From positions 1 through 59,025 of the forward strand of contig JADCGS010000020.1 of NCBI GenBank assembly GCA_020248865.1: DNA of 59,025 nucleotides. The letters are read 5' to 3'. The position numbers and the translations under genes are program-made. The stretch comes from Burkholderiales bacterium. GTDB taxonomy: Bacteria; Pseudomonadota; Gammaproteobacteria; Burkholderiales; Burkholderiaceae_F. Shown here in pieces: positions 46,841-54,640 of the stretch. How positions within the stretch are numbered: the first letter of the stretch is position 1; each line of letters opens with the position of its first letter. The notes beneath the pieces are model-generated. The model saw only the letters and a list, made by a program, of their open reading frames with translations. It was not told the origin of the DNA and searched no databases.

Positions 46841-47443
46841 TCAGATCGCAGCGCGCGCCGTCGCACGCGCTTGGCTGACGATGACGCGGCGGAGCACGAA
46901 AAGACCGGCAATGTCGATGGTCGCGTGAAAGAGGATGGCGGCAACGAGACCTGCGTGCTCGAACACCAGCCCCAGACCTACACCGCCCAGTGCGACGTTC
47001 AGCAGGTAGAGGCCGCGCTTCGCATGCGACGCGGCTCCGAGTGCTGCCGTGCGCAGATGAGCCGCCGCGAAGACGATGGAGGCGGCCCACAGTCCGATCA
47101 GAGGTTGCAGCGCGGCGCGAAACAACGCCTCCTCGCCCACGCCGGCCAACAGGCCGATGGCCAAGGGTCTTGCGCCCGAGAGATCGGTGTCGCGCAGCAC
47201 GGGCGGTACGGGTATGCGATCTCGGATGCTGGGCAATTTGAGTGCGATGACCGCCCCAGCGGCGCACAGGGCCGCGAACACTGCGGCCAGAGCGAACTGC
47301 TCCCGCATCGGAATGCCCGTACTCCACTGCAAGAACACGGGCGCCGGATGTAGCCACAGCGTGATGCCGATCGCCAGCGCGATGAACAGCAGGCACGTCT
47401 TGAACTGGCCCTTCAGGCTCGGTGTGCGCGCGGAGGCTCTCAT
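46841..47443 (-). CDS. CPBP-family intramembrane glutamic endopeptidase
   Basis: 200-aa membrane protein with several hydrophobic helices. The CPBP (CAAX protease/bacteriocin-processing, Abi) motifs are in order: GEEALFRAALQPLIG (EExxxR), VFAAAHLRT (FxxxH), and LFHATIDIAGL (HxxxD). All presumed catalytic residues are in place. Substrate unknown. Single gene upstream of modE on the same strand and 15 bp downstream of scpA's stop on the same strand. Confidence 0.85.
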   Translation of the reverse strand: MRASARTPSLKGQFKTCLLFIALAIGITLWLHPAPVFLQWSTGIPMREQFALAAVFAALCAAGAVIALKLPSIRDRIPVPPVLRDTDLSGARPLAIGLLAGVGEEALFRAALQPLIGLWAASIVFAAAHLRTAALGAASHAKRGLYLLNVALGGVGLGLVFEHAGLVAAILFHATIDIAGLFVLRRVIVSQARATARAAI

Positions 47444-47458
47444 GTGTCTGGCGTACGA

Positions 47459-48343
47459 TCAACTGGGCGTGTAGTTCAGCCGCACGTAGATCGGCGCGTA
47501 CGGCGTGGCCTGCGTGACCTCGATCAGCCCTTCGCGCGCCAGCTCCAGCAGCGCCAGAAAGTGCACCACCACCACCGGCAGGCCGCGCGTCGGGTCGAAC
47601 AGGTCGGCAAACTCCACGAAGCGCGCGCCCTGCAGCCGCTTGAGGATCAGGCTCATGTGCTCGCGCACCGACAGCTCCTCGCGGCCGATCCGGTGATGGG
47701 CGTACAACTTGGCACGCTTGACCACCTCGGCCCAGGCGTCGCGCAGCTCTGCCGCGTTGACGTCGGGCAGGCGGCGCGCCATCGACTGCTCGACGGTCAC
47801 CACCGCGCGCACGAAGTCGCGGCCCAGGCGCGGCAGCGCGTCGAGCGCGGCGGCGGCCAGCTTGATGCGCTCGTACTCCACCAGGCGCCGCACCAGCTCG
47901 GCGCGCGGGTCCTCGGCCTCCTCGCCGGCGACCGCCTTCTTCACCGGCAGCAGCATCCGGCTCTTGATCTCGATGAGCATCGCCGCCATCAGCAGGTACT
48001 CGGCCGCCAGCTCCAGGTTATGGCCGCGGATCTGCTCGACGTAGGTCAGGTACTGCTGCGTCAGCGGCGCCATCGGGATGTCGAGCACGTTGAAGTTCTG
48101 CTTGCGGATCAGATACAGCAGCAGGTCCAGCGGGCCCTCGAACGCCTCGAGGAACACCTCGAGCGCATCGGGCGGGATGTACAGGTCCTCGGGCAGCTTG
48201 AACAGCGGCTCGCCGTACAGCCTGGCGAAGGCCACGCCGTCGACCACCGCGGGCGTGGGGTCCGGCGCGGCCTCGGCCGGTGGCGGCGGCAGGTCGGTTG
48301 CCTCGGGCGGCAGCGGCGCGCCCGGCAGCACGGGGTGGGTCAC
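47459..48343 (-). CDS. scpA: Segregation and condensation protein A (ScpA)
   Basis: 294-aa kleisin subunit of the Smc-ScpAB complex that compacts and separates chromosomes. After a Pro/Ala-rich N-terminal region it shows the kleisin signature FEGPLDLLLYLIRKQNFNVLDIPMAPLTQQYLTYVE, then LAAEYLLMAAMLIEIKSRMLLP, and the C-terminal winged helix VVVVHFLALLELAREGLIEVTQ. Its start overlaps the DUF3460 gene by four bases (ATGA). scpB is not in the window. Confidence 0.95.
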   Translation of the reverse strand: MTHPVLPGAPLPPEATDLPPPPAEAAPDPTPAVVDGVAFARLYGEPLFKLPEDLYIPPDALEVFLEAFEGPLDLLLYLIRKQNFNVLDIPMAPLTQQYLTYVEQIRGHNLELAAEYLLMAAMLIEIKSRMLLPVKKAVAGEEAEDPRAELVRRLVEYERIKLAAAALDALPRLGRDFVRAVVTVEQSMARRLPDVNAAELRDAWAEVVKRAKLYAHHRIGREELSVREHMSLILKRLQGARFVEFADLFDPTRGLPVVVVHFLALLELAREGLIEVTQATPYAPIYVRLNYTPS

Positions 48344-48528
48344 TTCCGGGGCTCGTTCTGGTACACGTAGGCCTGCTGCGGCACGCGCGCTTGCTGCCAG
48401 CGCTCGAGTTCGTCCAGGTCGAGCTGCTTGTCCCAGAAGATGGCGCGGCCCTCGCGCTGCTTGCGCTCCAGCTCCGGCTTGCGGGCCTTCAGGTCGTTGA
48501 GGAACTGCGTGACGTCGGATTGGTACAT
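48340..48528 (-). CDS. DUF3460 family protein
   Basis: 62-aa soluble, highly charged protein: MYQSDVTQFLNDLKARKPEL, REGRAIFWDKQLDLDELERWQQARVPQQAYVYQ. The sequence is that of the DUF3460 family found in betaproteobacteria just upstream of scpA. It is translationally coupled to scpA (four-base overlap). Function unknown; the tight coupling suggests an accessory role in the same process, which is inference. Confidence 0.9.
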   Translation of the reverse strand: MYQSDVTQFLNDLKARKPELERKQREGRAIFWDKQLDLDELERWQQARVPQQAYVYQNEPRK

Positions 48529-48606
48529 CTCGGTCGGACTCGGGTTTCTGGATTCAGGGCGAGCGGCCCGGGCGGGCCGCCGACGAATCGTCGCTGCGCC
48601 CGAATT

Positions 48607-50289
48607 CTACGCAGCGCTGCCCGGCGGGCCGGCAGCCAGCGCGCCGGCGCGCGCCTGTGCGGCCGCCAGATCCGGCAGCAGCTTGTCGGCGCCCAGCCGT
48701 TCGATGAACCCCGAGCGCGCCAGCAGCGACAGCGGCTGCTCGGTGGCGCCGGCGATCAGCAGCGTGCCGCCGCGCCGCGCCAACTGCGTGCGCAGCACAT
48801 CGATCATCTCCAGCCCGGTGGTGTCGAGCGACAGCAGGCCGGTGCAGTCGAGCACGATCACGCGGGGTGCCGCCGCGTCGCCATGGCGCGCCGGGTCGGT
48901 CAGCGGCTCCAGCTTGCTGACGGCACCGAAGAACAGCGACCCGGTCAGTCGGTAGGCCGCCGTGCCCGCCGGCATCCCGGCCACCGGCTCGACGCGCGTC
49001 AGCGTGCCGATGCGGTAGATGAAGAACAGCGCCGCCAGCACCATGCCCACTTCCACCGCCACCGTCACATCCAGAACGACGGTCAGAACGAAGGTCGTCA
49101 GGAGCGTGATGCGGTAGGTGGCCTGGAACTGGCGCAGCCGCGCGAACTCGCGCCACTCGCCCATGTTCCAGGCGACGAAGAGCAGGATGCCGGCCAGTGC
49201 GGCCAGCGGCACGCCGGCGGCCAGCGGCGCGGCCGCCAGCAGCACCGCCAGCAGGGCCAGCGCATGCACCATGCCGGCGATGGGGCTGCTGGCGCCGCTG
49301 CGGATGTTGGTGATGGTGCGCGCCACCGTGCCGGTGGCCGGGATGCCGCCGGCCAGCGGTGCAACCAGGTTGGCGATGCCCTGCGCCATCAGCTCCTGGT
49401 TGGGATCGTGGCGGTCGTCGATCAGGCGGTCGGCCACACGCGCGCACAGCAGGCTCTCGATGGCGCACAGCAGCGCGATGGTCACGGTCGGGGCCACCAG
49501 CAGCTTGACCCGCTCCCATGAGAACTCCGGCAGCGCCAGCGCCGGCAGGCCCTGCGGGATGCCGCCGAAGCGGCTGCCGATGGTCTCGACCGGCAGCTCC
49601 AACAGGGCCACGACGAGCGTGGCGCCGACCAGCGCCACGAGGGTGCCGGGCAGCACCGCGACCCAGCGGCGCCACGGCGCCATGCGCCCCAGCGCATAGC
49701 TCTTCGGCCACAGCGCCACGGTGGCCAGCGCCGCAGCGGCCAGCGCCACCGCGTACGGGTTGATGGAAGCCAGCGCGCCGGCGAGCGCACCGATCTGCGC
49801 GAAGAAGTCCGCCGGCAGCCTGCCCACCGCCAGGCCGAGCGCATCTTTCACCTGCGACAGCGCGATCAGCACCGCGATGCCGTTGGTGAAGCCGATCACG
49901 ATGGCCACCGGGATGTAGCGGATCAGTTGCCCCAGGCGGGCCAGCCCCATGGCGATCAGCAGCACGCCGGCCAGCATGGTGCTGATCAGCAGGTTGGCCA
50001 GCCCGTAGCGCTCGACGATGGCGTAGACGACGACGATGAAGGCGCCGGCCGGCCCGCCGATCTGCACGCGCGAGCCGCCGAAGGAGGAGATGAGAAAGCC
50101 GCCGATGATGGCGGTGACGAGCCCGGCCTCCGGCTTGACGCCGCTGGCGATCGCAAAGGCCATCGCCAGCGGCAGCGCCACCACGCCGACGGTCAGGCCG
50201 GCGCCGATGTCGCGCAACAGTCGCTCGCGGCGGTAGCCAACCAGCGCATCGAGCAGGCGGGGGCGGAAGCGGGCGAGTTCAGGACGCAT
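48607..50289 (-). CDS. SulP-family inorganic anion transporter with STAS domain
   Basis: 560-aa inner-membrane transporter. The N-terminal segment RRERLLRDIGAGLTVGVVALPLAMAFAIASGVKPEAGLVTAIIGGFLISSFGGSRVQIGGPAGAF is diagnostic of SLC26/SulP. About 12-14 helices follow, then a cytoplasmic STAS domain (PRVIVLDCTGLLSLDTTGLEMIDVLRTQLARRGG, from about residue 440). The family carries sulfate, bicarbonate or dicarboxylates with Na+ or H+; no carbonic anhydrase adjoins, so the anion is not assignable. ATG 50287-50289 gives the normal N-terminus. Confidence 0.93.
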   Translation of the reverse strand: MRPELARFRPRLLDALVGYRRERLLRDIGAGLTVGVVALPLAMAFAIASGVKPEAGLVTAIIGGFLISSFGGSRVQIGGPAGAFIVVVYAIVERYGLANLLISTMLAGVLLIAMGLARLGQLIRYIPVAIVIGFTNGIAVLIALSQVKDALGLAVGRLPADFFAQIGALAGALASINPYAVALAAAALATVALWPKSYALGRMAPWRRWVAVLPGTLVALVGATLVVALLELPVETIGSRFGGIPQGLPALALPEFSWERVKLLVAPTVTIALLCAIESLLCARVADRLIDDRHDPNQELMAQGIANLVAPLAGGIPATGTVARTITNIRSGASSPIAGMVHALALLAVLLAAAPLAAGVPLAALAGILLFVAWNMGEWREFARLRQFQATYRITLLTTFVLTVVLDVTVAVEVGMVLAALFFIYRIGTLTRVEPVAGMPAGTAAYRLTGSLFFGAVSKLEPLTDPARHGDAAAPRVIVLDCTGLLSLDTTGLEMIDVLRTQLARRGGTLLIAGATEQPLSLLARSGFIERLGADKLLPDLAAAQARAGALAAGPPGSAA

Positions 50290-50554
50290 TGCAGCAGCCC
50301 CGATTGTCGGCGCGGCACGTGCGCCGGCGGGCGCACCCCAGCGCCGTGCGGTGCCGCGGTTGACCGTCGTCAACGCGCCATCGTGTCGCGGCCGGCGACC
50401 TCGCGCGCAACCCGCGAGCCCGGTGCAGGCCCGCGCGTGCGTGGCCGGCCGTCCGCACGCGACCGGCGCGGACCCGGGCGAGGCCGCCCGCCGGCCGGCC
50501 CGGCAACGGCGCGCTCGCAGTGGCCGGATGGCCCTGCCCGCAGGGGACTTGTTG

Positions 50555-50827
50555 TCAGCCCTTCTTCATGAAGGCGACGCAGTAGCCGGCCGGGCTGATC
50601 TCGGTGTCGCCCGGCAACACGCGGCAGGCGCCCTTGTCGGTGGGCGCCTTGCCCGGGACAAAGTGCGCGCAGGTGGTGCATCGATCGTTGCCGTTGGGCT
50701 TGTCCTGGTACTTGAGCGTGGTCCGCAGGGCGTCGTTGCGCGCGGCTTGCGCCGGCCCGGCAAGGCCCAGCAGTGGAGCGCCCAGGGCGCCGGTGGTGAC
50801 GAGCCTGAGCCAGGTGCGTCGTTGCAT
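50555..50827 (-). CDS. High-potential iron-sulfur protein (HiPIP)
   Basis: 90-aa exported electron carrier. A Tat-like signal (MQRRTWLRLVTTGALGAPLLGLAGPAQA) suits a protein that folds with its cluster in the cytoplasm. Mature sequence YQDKPNGNDRCTTCAHFVPG, KGACRVLPGDTEISPAGYCVAF holds the four cysteines (CxxC...C...C) that bind one [4Fe-4S]. HiPIPs carry electrons to reaction centres or cytochrome oxidases; which one here is unknown. Monocistronic. Confidence 0.93.
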   Translation of the reverse strand: MQRRTWLRLVTTGALGAPLLGLAGPAQAARNDALRTTLKYQDKPNGNDRCTTCAHFVPGKAPTDKGACRVLPGDTEISPAGYCVAFMKKG

Positions 50828-50982
50828 GGTTGTTCTCCCTTGGAAATCGGTCCGGTCCGCGGTCCGGTCCGTGCCGAACTGGACACAGTAACGGTCTGGC
50901 CTGGCAGTTGGCTGACCGCGTCCTGACGCAGTCCGCCGGCCGCAACGCGCCTGCAGGCTTAGTGACGCCGCCACGCGCCGGG

Positions 50983-51513
50983 TCAGCGCGGTGGCCGGGT
51001 GTTCTGCGGCTCGCGCAGCTCGCTCATGACCGCAGCCATGAACTGGTCGCGCACCTTGGCGTCGAGGAAGCGTCGGCGCGCGTACACAACGAGATCCGCC
51101 AGGTCCTTGCAGAACGGCGCGTCGATTTCCAGCGTGAAGGCAGCCTCCTCGCCGGCAAATCGCACGAGAATCGGCCGCAAGCTGCGCACCGCCGCGCGCA
51201 GTTCGGGACTGAGCGGGTCATGCCAGGTCGGCGACACGGCTGGCGCGCGCGTCAGGTAGCCCCGTTCCATGAGCTGCTGGCCGACCTGCAGGGCGCCGGC
51301 CGGCGACAGGCCGACGTGGCGCCCCAGCTCTTCCAGGGTCAACTCGCCGCTGGCGAGCTTGATCAGCAAGACCGTGGCCGCGTCGAGTTCGACGCGCTTC
51401 TTACGGAGGTTGAACTGGGCGTACTCGGTTCGCACCAGACGTGCGCTGAGCAGCGGGTGCCGGTTGCTGGAGCTGGCCGATGTCTCGGCGGCGGTGATCA
51501 AGTGGTCAGTCAT
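50983..51513 (-). CDS. Uncharacterised protein with HTH-like middle segment
   Basis: 176-aa soluble protein I do not recognise. The middle (about residues 54-90: IKLASGELTLEELGRHVGLSPAGALQVGQQLMERGYLTRAP) has the pattern of a winged helix-turn-helix. The C-terminal third (FTLEIDAPFCKDLADLVVYARRRFLDAKVRDQFMAAVMSEL) is amphipathic helix, as in dimerisation regions. The N-terminus RTEYAQFNLRKKRVELDAATVLL is basic. A regulator is plausible but not shown. It is divergent from the two-component system (270-bp gap). Confidence 0.6.
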   Translation of the reverse strand: MTDHLITAAETSASSSNRHPLLSARLVRTEYAQFNLRKKRVELDAATVLLIKLASGELTLEELGRHVGLSPAGALQVGQQLMERGYLTRAPAVSPTWHDPLSPELRAAVRSLRPILVRFAGEEAAFTLEIDAPFCKDLADLVVYARRRFLDAKVRDQFMAAVMSELREPQNTRPPR

Positions 51514-51783
51514 GGTTGCGCGACTCCGGCGACATCCTAGTGCTCAATCCCGACCGCAGGCAACGCAGATTGGCACTCGGTCGCACGCGGTCGCCCCACG
51601 ACCGGCATCTGCCAGCCCGACCCCGGTGGAGGCTCCGGAAGTTCGCTCCGCATGGCGGCACGCTCTGCAGCGCCTCAGATTCGGTGCGGCTCCGCACCGT
51701 CACTTCGGTTCGTCAGGCCCCTGCAAGGCCGGCCGGCGTTGCCGGCGGCATTCTCCGCGCGTCTTCTCCATAATCCGTTGACC

Positions 51784-52467
51784 ATGCACATCCTGCTCGT
51801 CGAAGACGACCCGGCGCTGGCCGACTCCACCGCGCGGGCCCTGCGCTCGCAAGGCTGGGTGGTCGACGTGACGGCGCGCGGCGAACCGGTGCCGCTGTCG
51901 GTCAGGCAGGACCCCTACGACCTGGTGATCCTCGACATCGGCCTGCCGGGTATCGATGGCTTCGAGACGCTGCGGCGGGTGCGGGCCCAGGGCAGCGCCA
52001 CGCCGGTGCTCATGCTCACGGCGCGCGACGCTGTCGAAGACCGGGTGCGCGGGCTGGATGCCGGCGCCGACGACTACCTCGTCAAGCCGTTTGCGCTGAC
52101 CGAACTGCTGGCCCGGGCGCGCGTGCTGCACCGGCGCGCGCAGGCGCGCATCGACGCCACGCTTCGTCTCGGCCGGCTGAAAATGGACCTCGACGCCAGG
52201 CGCGCCTTCGTCGACGCGCAGCCGCTCGAGCTGTCGGCGCGTGAGTGGTCGGTGCTGGAGTACCTGCTGGGGCGCGCCGGCAAGGTGGTCGCCAAGGAGC
52301 AGATCCTGCAGGCGGTGGCCGGCTGGGACGAGGCGATCTCCGAGAACGCGATCGAGGTCTACGTCTCGCGCCTGCGCGCCAAGCTCGACGCCGCCGGCGT
52401 GCGCATCCGCACCGTGCGCGGCTTCGGCTACCTGCTCGAAGGCGCGGAAGATGCCGGAGGGCGCTGA
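51784..52467 (+). CDS. OmpR-family response regulator (TctD/QseB-like)
   Basis: 227-aa regulator. The receiver domain has acidic residues in VEDDPALADS, phospho-acceptor Asp in LVILDIGLPGIDGFE (residue 51), Thr in LMLTARDA and Lys in DYLVKPFALTELLARA. The C-terminal winged helix (about 125-222) ends VYVSRLRAKLDAAGVRIRTVRGFGYLLE. It is close to the TctD/QseB/BasR type. ATG 51784 fits the family. The last 17 bases overlap the sensor gene. Confidence 0.94.
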   Translation: MHILLVEDDPALADSTARALRSQGWVVDVTARGEPVPLSVRQDPYDLVILDIGLPGIDGFETLRRVRAQGSATPVLMLTARDAVEDRVRGLDAGADDYLVKPFALTELLARARVLHRRAQARIDATLRLGRLKMDLDARRAFVDAQPLELSAREWSVLEYLLGRAGKVVAKEQILQAVAGWDEAISENAIEVYVSRLRAKLDAAGVRIRTVRGFGYLLEGAEDAGGR

Positions 52468-53977
52468 ACGCGCATCGGCAGCGGCGGCCACCCCGGCCCG
52501 CGCTTCCGACCCGCCCGCCGCCCGCCCGGCCACCGCCACCGCCGGTCCGATCCCCGCTGCAGCGGACCCCGGCGTGGCCGCCGCGGACCTGCTTGCGCCG
52601 GGCAGCCCGTCGCTCAAGCGCCTGCTGGCCGCCTGGCTGCTGGTGCCGCTGCTGCTGCTGGTGCCGGTGGCCGCCGCCCTGCAGTACGCCGTCACGCTGC
52701 GGGCGGCGCTGTCGTCGCTCGATCATTCGCTCGGCGACACGGCGCTGGCTTTGGGCCAGTTGCTGCGCGCCGAGGCCGACGGCAGCTTCGTCTTCGACCT
52801 GTCGCCGCAGACCGAGCAGTCGTTGCGCACCGACCGCTTCGACGCCATCTTTTATGCCGTGCTCGACCCGGCCGGGCGGCTGCTCGCCGGCGAACGGGCG
52901 CTCGCCGCGCTGGCCCCGCCGCGCCGGCTGGGCTCCGCCGACACCACGCCGTGGCGCTTCTTCGACAGCGATCTGCAGGGGACCGGCGTGCGCGTTGCCC
53001 TGTACCGGCAGCGCTGCGGCCCGCGCGAATGCGAAGTCCGCGTGGCCGAGACCACGCGCAAGCGCGAGCTGGCCGAGCGCGATGCGCTGCTCGGCTCGGC
53101 ACTGTCGATGACCTTGCTTGCGCTGGTGGTGGTGGCGCTGATGTTCGTGGCCATCGAGCGCGGCCTGCGGCCGCTGCAGCGCGTGCGCGAGGAGCTGGCG
53201 CAGCGTTCGCTCGACCGGCTGCAGCCGCTGGCCGCACGCGACGCGCCGGCCGAGGTGCAGCCGCTGGTCGAGGCGATCAACCAGATGCTGGAGCGCCTGC
53301 GCGGCGCCAGCGACGCGCAGCGCGCCTTCATTGCCGATGCCGCGCACCAGTTGCGCACGCCACTGACCTCGCTGCGCACCGAGGCCGAGCTGGCGCTGCT
53401 CGAGCCGCATCCGGCCAGCCTTACGCCGACGCTGACGCGGCTGGCGCAGTCGAGCGCGCGCGCGGCCCGGCTCGCCGCCCAGTTGCTGGCGCTGGCGCGG
53501 GCCGACGCCCCGGCGAGCGACCCGCCCGCCCGTCTCGACCTGCGCGAGGTCGCGCACGCCGCCGCTGCGGAGTGGGTGCCGCGCGCGCTGGAGGCCGGCG
53601 CCGATCTCGGCTTCGACCTCGCGCCGGCCGCCGTGCAGGGGCACGCGCTGCTGCTGCAGGAACTGCTGGCCAACCTGCTGCACAACGCGCTGCAGTACGC
53701 CGGCGCCGGGGCGCGCGTCACGCTGCGCACGACGGTCCACGAGGGCCACGCCCGGATCGAGGTCGAAGACAACGGCCCGGGCATCGCGCCGGCCGACCAT
53801 GAGCGGGTGTTCCGGCGCTTCGACCGCGGCAGCCAGCCGCGCGGCAGCGGCAGCGGGCTGGGCCTGGCCATCGTGCGCGACATCGCGCACACCCATGGCG
53901 CGCAGGTGCAACTCGGCACCGGCGCCGCCGGCCGCGGCCTGCGCGTGACGGTCGAGTTCCCGGCCGTGGCGGCCTGA
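52451..53977 (+). CDS. TctE-like sensor histidine kinase
   Basis: 508-aa inner-membrane sensor. A Pro/Ala-rich N-terminal stretch (about 50 residues) leads into a first membrane helix (LLAAWLLVPLLLLVPVAAALQ), a periplasmic 2CSK_N-type domain (SLDHSLGDTALALGQLLR, DAIFYAVLDPAGRLLAG), a second helix (MTLLALVVVALMFVAI), HAMP-like region, H box FIADAAHQLRTPLTSLRTEAELAL, N box LLANLLHNALQYA, and G boxes DNGPGIAP and GSGLGLAIVRDI. It resembles sensors of tricarboxylate or organic acids such as TctE. The start at ATG 52451 overlaps the regulator gene. Its stop lies 18 bp before the repeat array. Confidence 0.92.
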   Translation: MPEGAERASAAAATPARASDPPAARPATATAGPIPAAADPGVAAADLLAPGSPSLKRLLAAWLLVPLLLLVPVAAALQYAVTLRAALSSLDHSLGDTALALGQLLRAEADGSFVFDLSPQTEQSLRTDRFDAIFYAVLDPAGRLLAGERALAALAPPRRLGSADTTPWRFFDSDLQGTGVRVALYRQRCGPRECEVRVAETTRKRELAERDALLGSALSMTLLALVVVALMFVAIERGLRPLQRVREELAQRSLDRLQPLAARDAPAEVQPLVEAINQMLERLRGASDAQRAFIADAAHQLRTPLTSLRTEAELALLEPHPASLTPTLTRLAQSSARAARLAAQLLALARADAPASDPPARLDLREVAHAAAAEWVPRALEAGADLGFDLAPAAVQGHALLLQELLANLLHNALQYAGAGARVTLRTTVHEGHARIEVEDNGPGIAPADHERVFRRFDRGSQPRGSGSGLGLAIVRDIAHTHGAQVQLGTGAAGRGLRVTVEFPAVAA

Positions 53978-53994
53978 CGTACAGGCCGGGCACG

Positions 53995-54079
53995 GCGCGG
54001 CGGTGCCGGCTCGATCGGCCGTGCCCTCACCCGCTGGCGCTGGCGCGCCAGCGCCCTCGCCCGCTGAGGCGGGCGAGGG
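53995..54079. repeat. Repeat copy R3: right-end half of the DUF559-linked element
   Basis: Starts gcgcggcggtgccggctcg and ends with a 26-nt hairpin at 54054-54079 (11-bp stem, loop TGAG). It is close to the right end of the element inside metG (about 55438-55525), for example the shared tggcgct...gcgccagc palindrome. Its stem carries a G-C pair where copy 1 has T-A, a paired change that keeps the fold. Confidence 0.85.
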
Positions 54080-54127
54080 TGGTCGCGCCGCGGTGCGTGC
54101 GGCCGCAGGTCGAACCCGCCCGGCCCT

Positions 54128-54279
54128 GCTCCCTCTCCCGCCTCAGCGGGAGAGGGCTGGGGTGAGGGCCGATGCGATGGTCGAAGCGGCAGGCGGCGGC
54201 GGTGCCGGCTCGCTCAGCCGCGCCCTCACCCGCTGGCGCTGGAGCGCCAGCACCCTCTCCCGCTGAGGCGGGAGAGGGG
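54128..54279. repeat. 152-bp MITE-like repeat, copy 1
   Basis: The first 29 bases contain a hairpin with 11-bp stem and loop CTCA; the last 26 bases are its exact reverse complement (stem with loop TGAG), so the copy has 26-bp terminal inverted repeats that each fold alone. Internally GGTGAGGGC and GCCCTCACC are inverted, and a third hairpin (gctggcgct gg agcgccagc) lies at 54232-54251. The first 44 bases match 54984-55027 at 39 positions, and the rest matches 55418-55525 closely, so copy 1 looks like the metG element with its middle about 390 bp deleted. Confidence 0.88.
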
Positions 54280-54414
54280 AGTCACGCTGCGGCGCGATCG
54301 GCCGCAGGATGAACCCGTTCGGTCTTGCTGCTGCGCCCGCTTCAGCAGGGCAGGGCTATCGATCGGCCCCGCTCCCTCTCGCGCCGTTGCGGGCGGGAGC
54401 TCCCGCCCGGCCCT

Positions 54415-54566
54415 GCTCCCTCTCCCGCCTCAGCGGGAGAGGGCTGGGGTGAGGGCCGATGCGATGGTCGAAGCGGCAGGCGGCGGCGGTGCCGGCTCGC
54501 TCAGCCGCGCCCTCACCCGCTGGCGCGGGCGCGCCAGCACCCTCTCCCGCTGAGGCGGGCGAGGGG
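54415..54566. repeat. 152-bp MITE-like repeat, copy 2
   Basis: Nearly identical to copy 1, 287 bp further on, with only a few substitutions (for example gcgcgggcgcgc in the middle hairpin, and gcgggcgaggg at the right end). The DNA between the copies (54280-54414) also shows related fragments: a decayed left end near 54371 and the 18-nt palindrome gggcgggagctcccgccc at 54391-54408. The region 53978-54640 has no gene; it lies between the convergent ends of the sensor kinase gene and metG. Confidence 0.88.
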
Positions 54567-54640
54567 AGTTGAGCGGCGGCGCGAACGGCCGACCGGTGGA
54601 CGGCACTGTCCCACCGGGTCGGTCGAACTCCCGGCGGGGG

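Noticed and set aside
51506..51783. Small ORFs in front of the response regulator gene
   Set aside because: They overlap each other on both strands without motifs; the region is more likely the shared promoter of two divergent units.
53995..54566. CRISPR array
   Set aside because: Repeats are long, few, internally palindromic and not separated by unique spacers of constant length; no cas genes.
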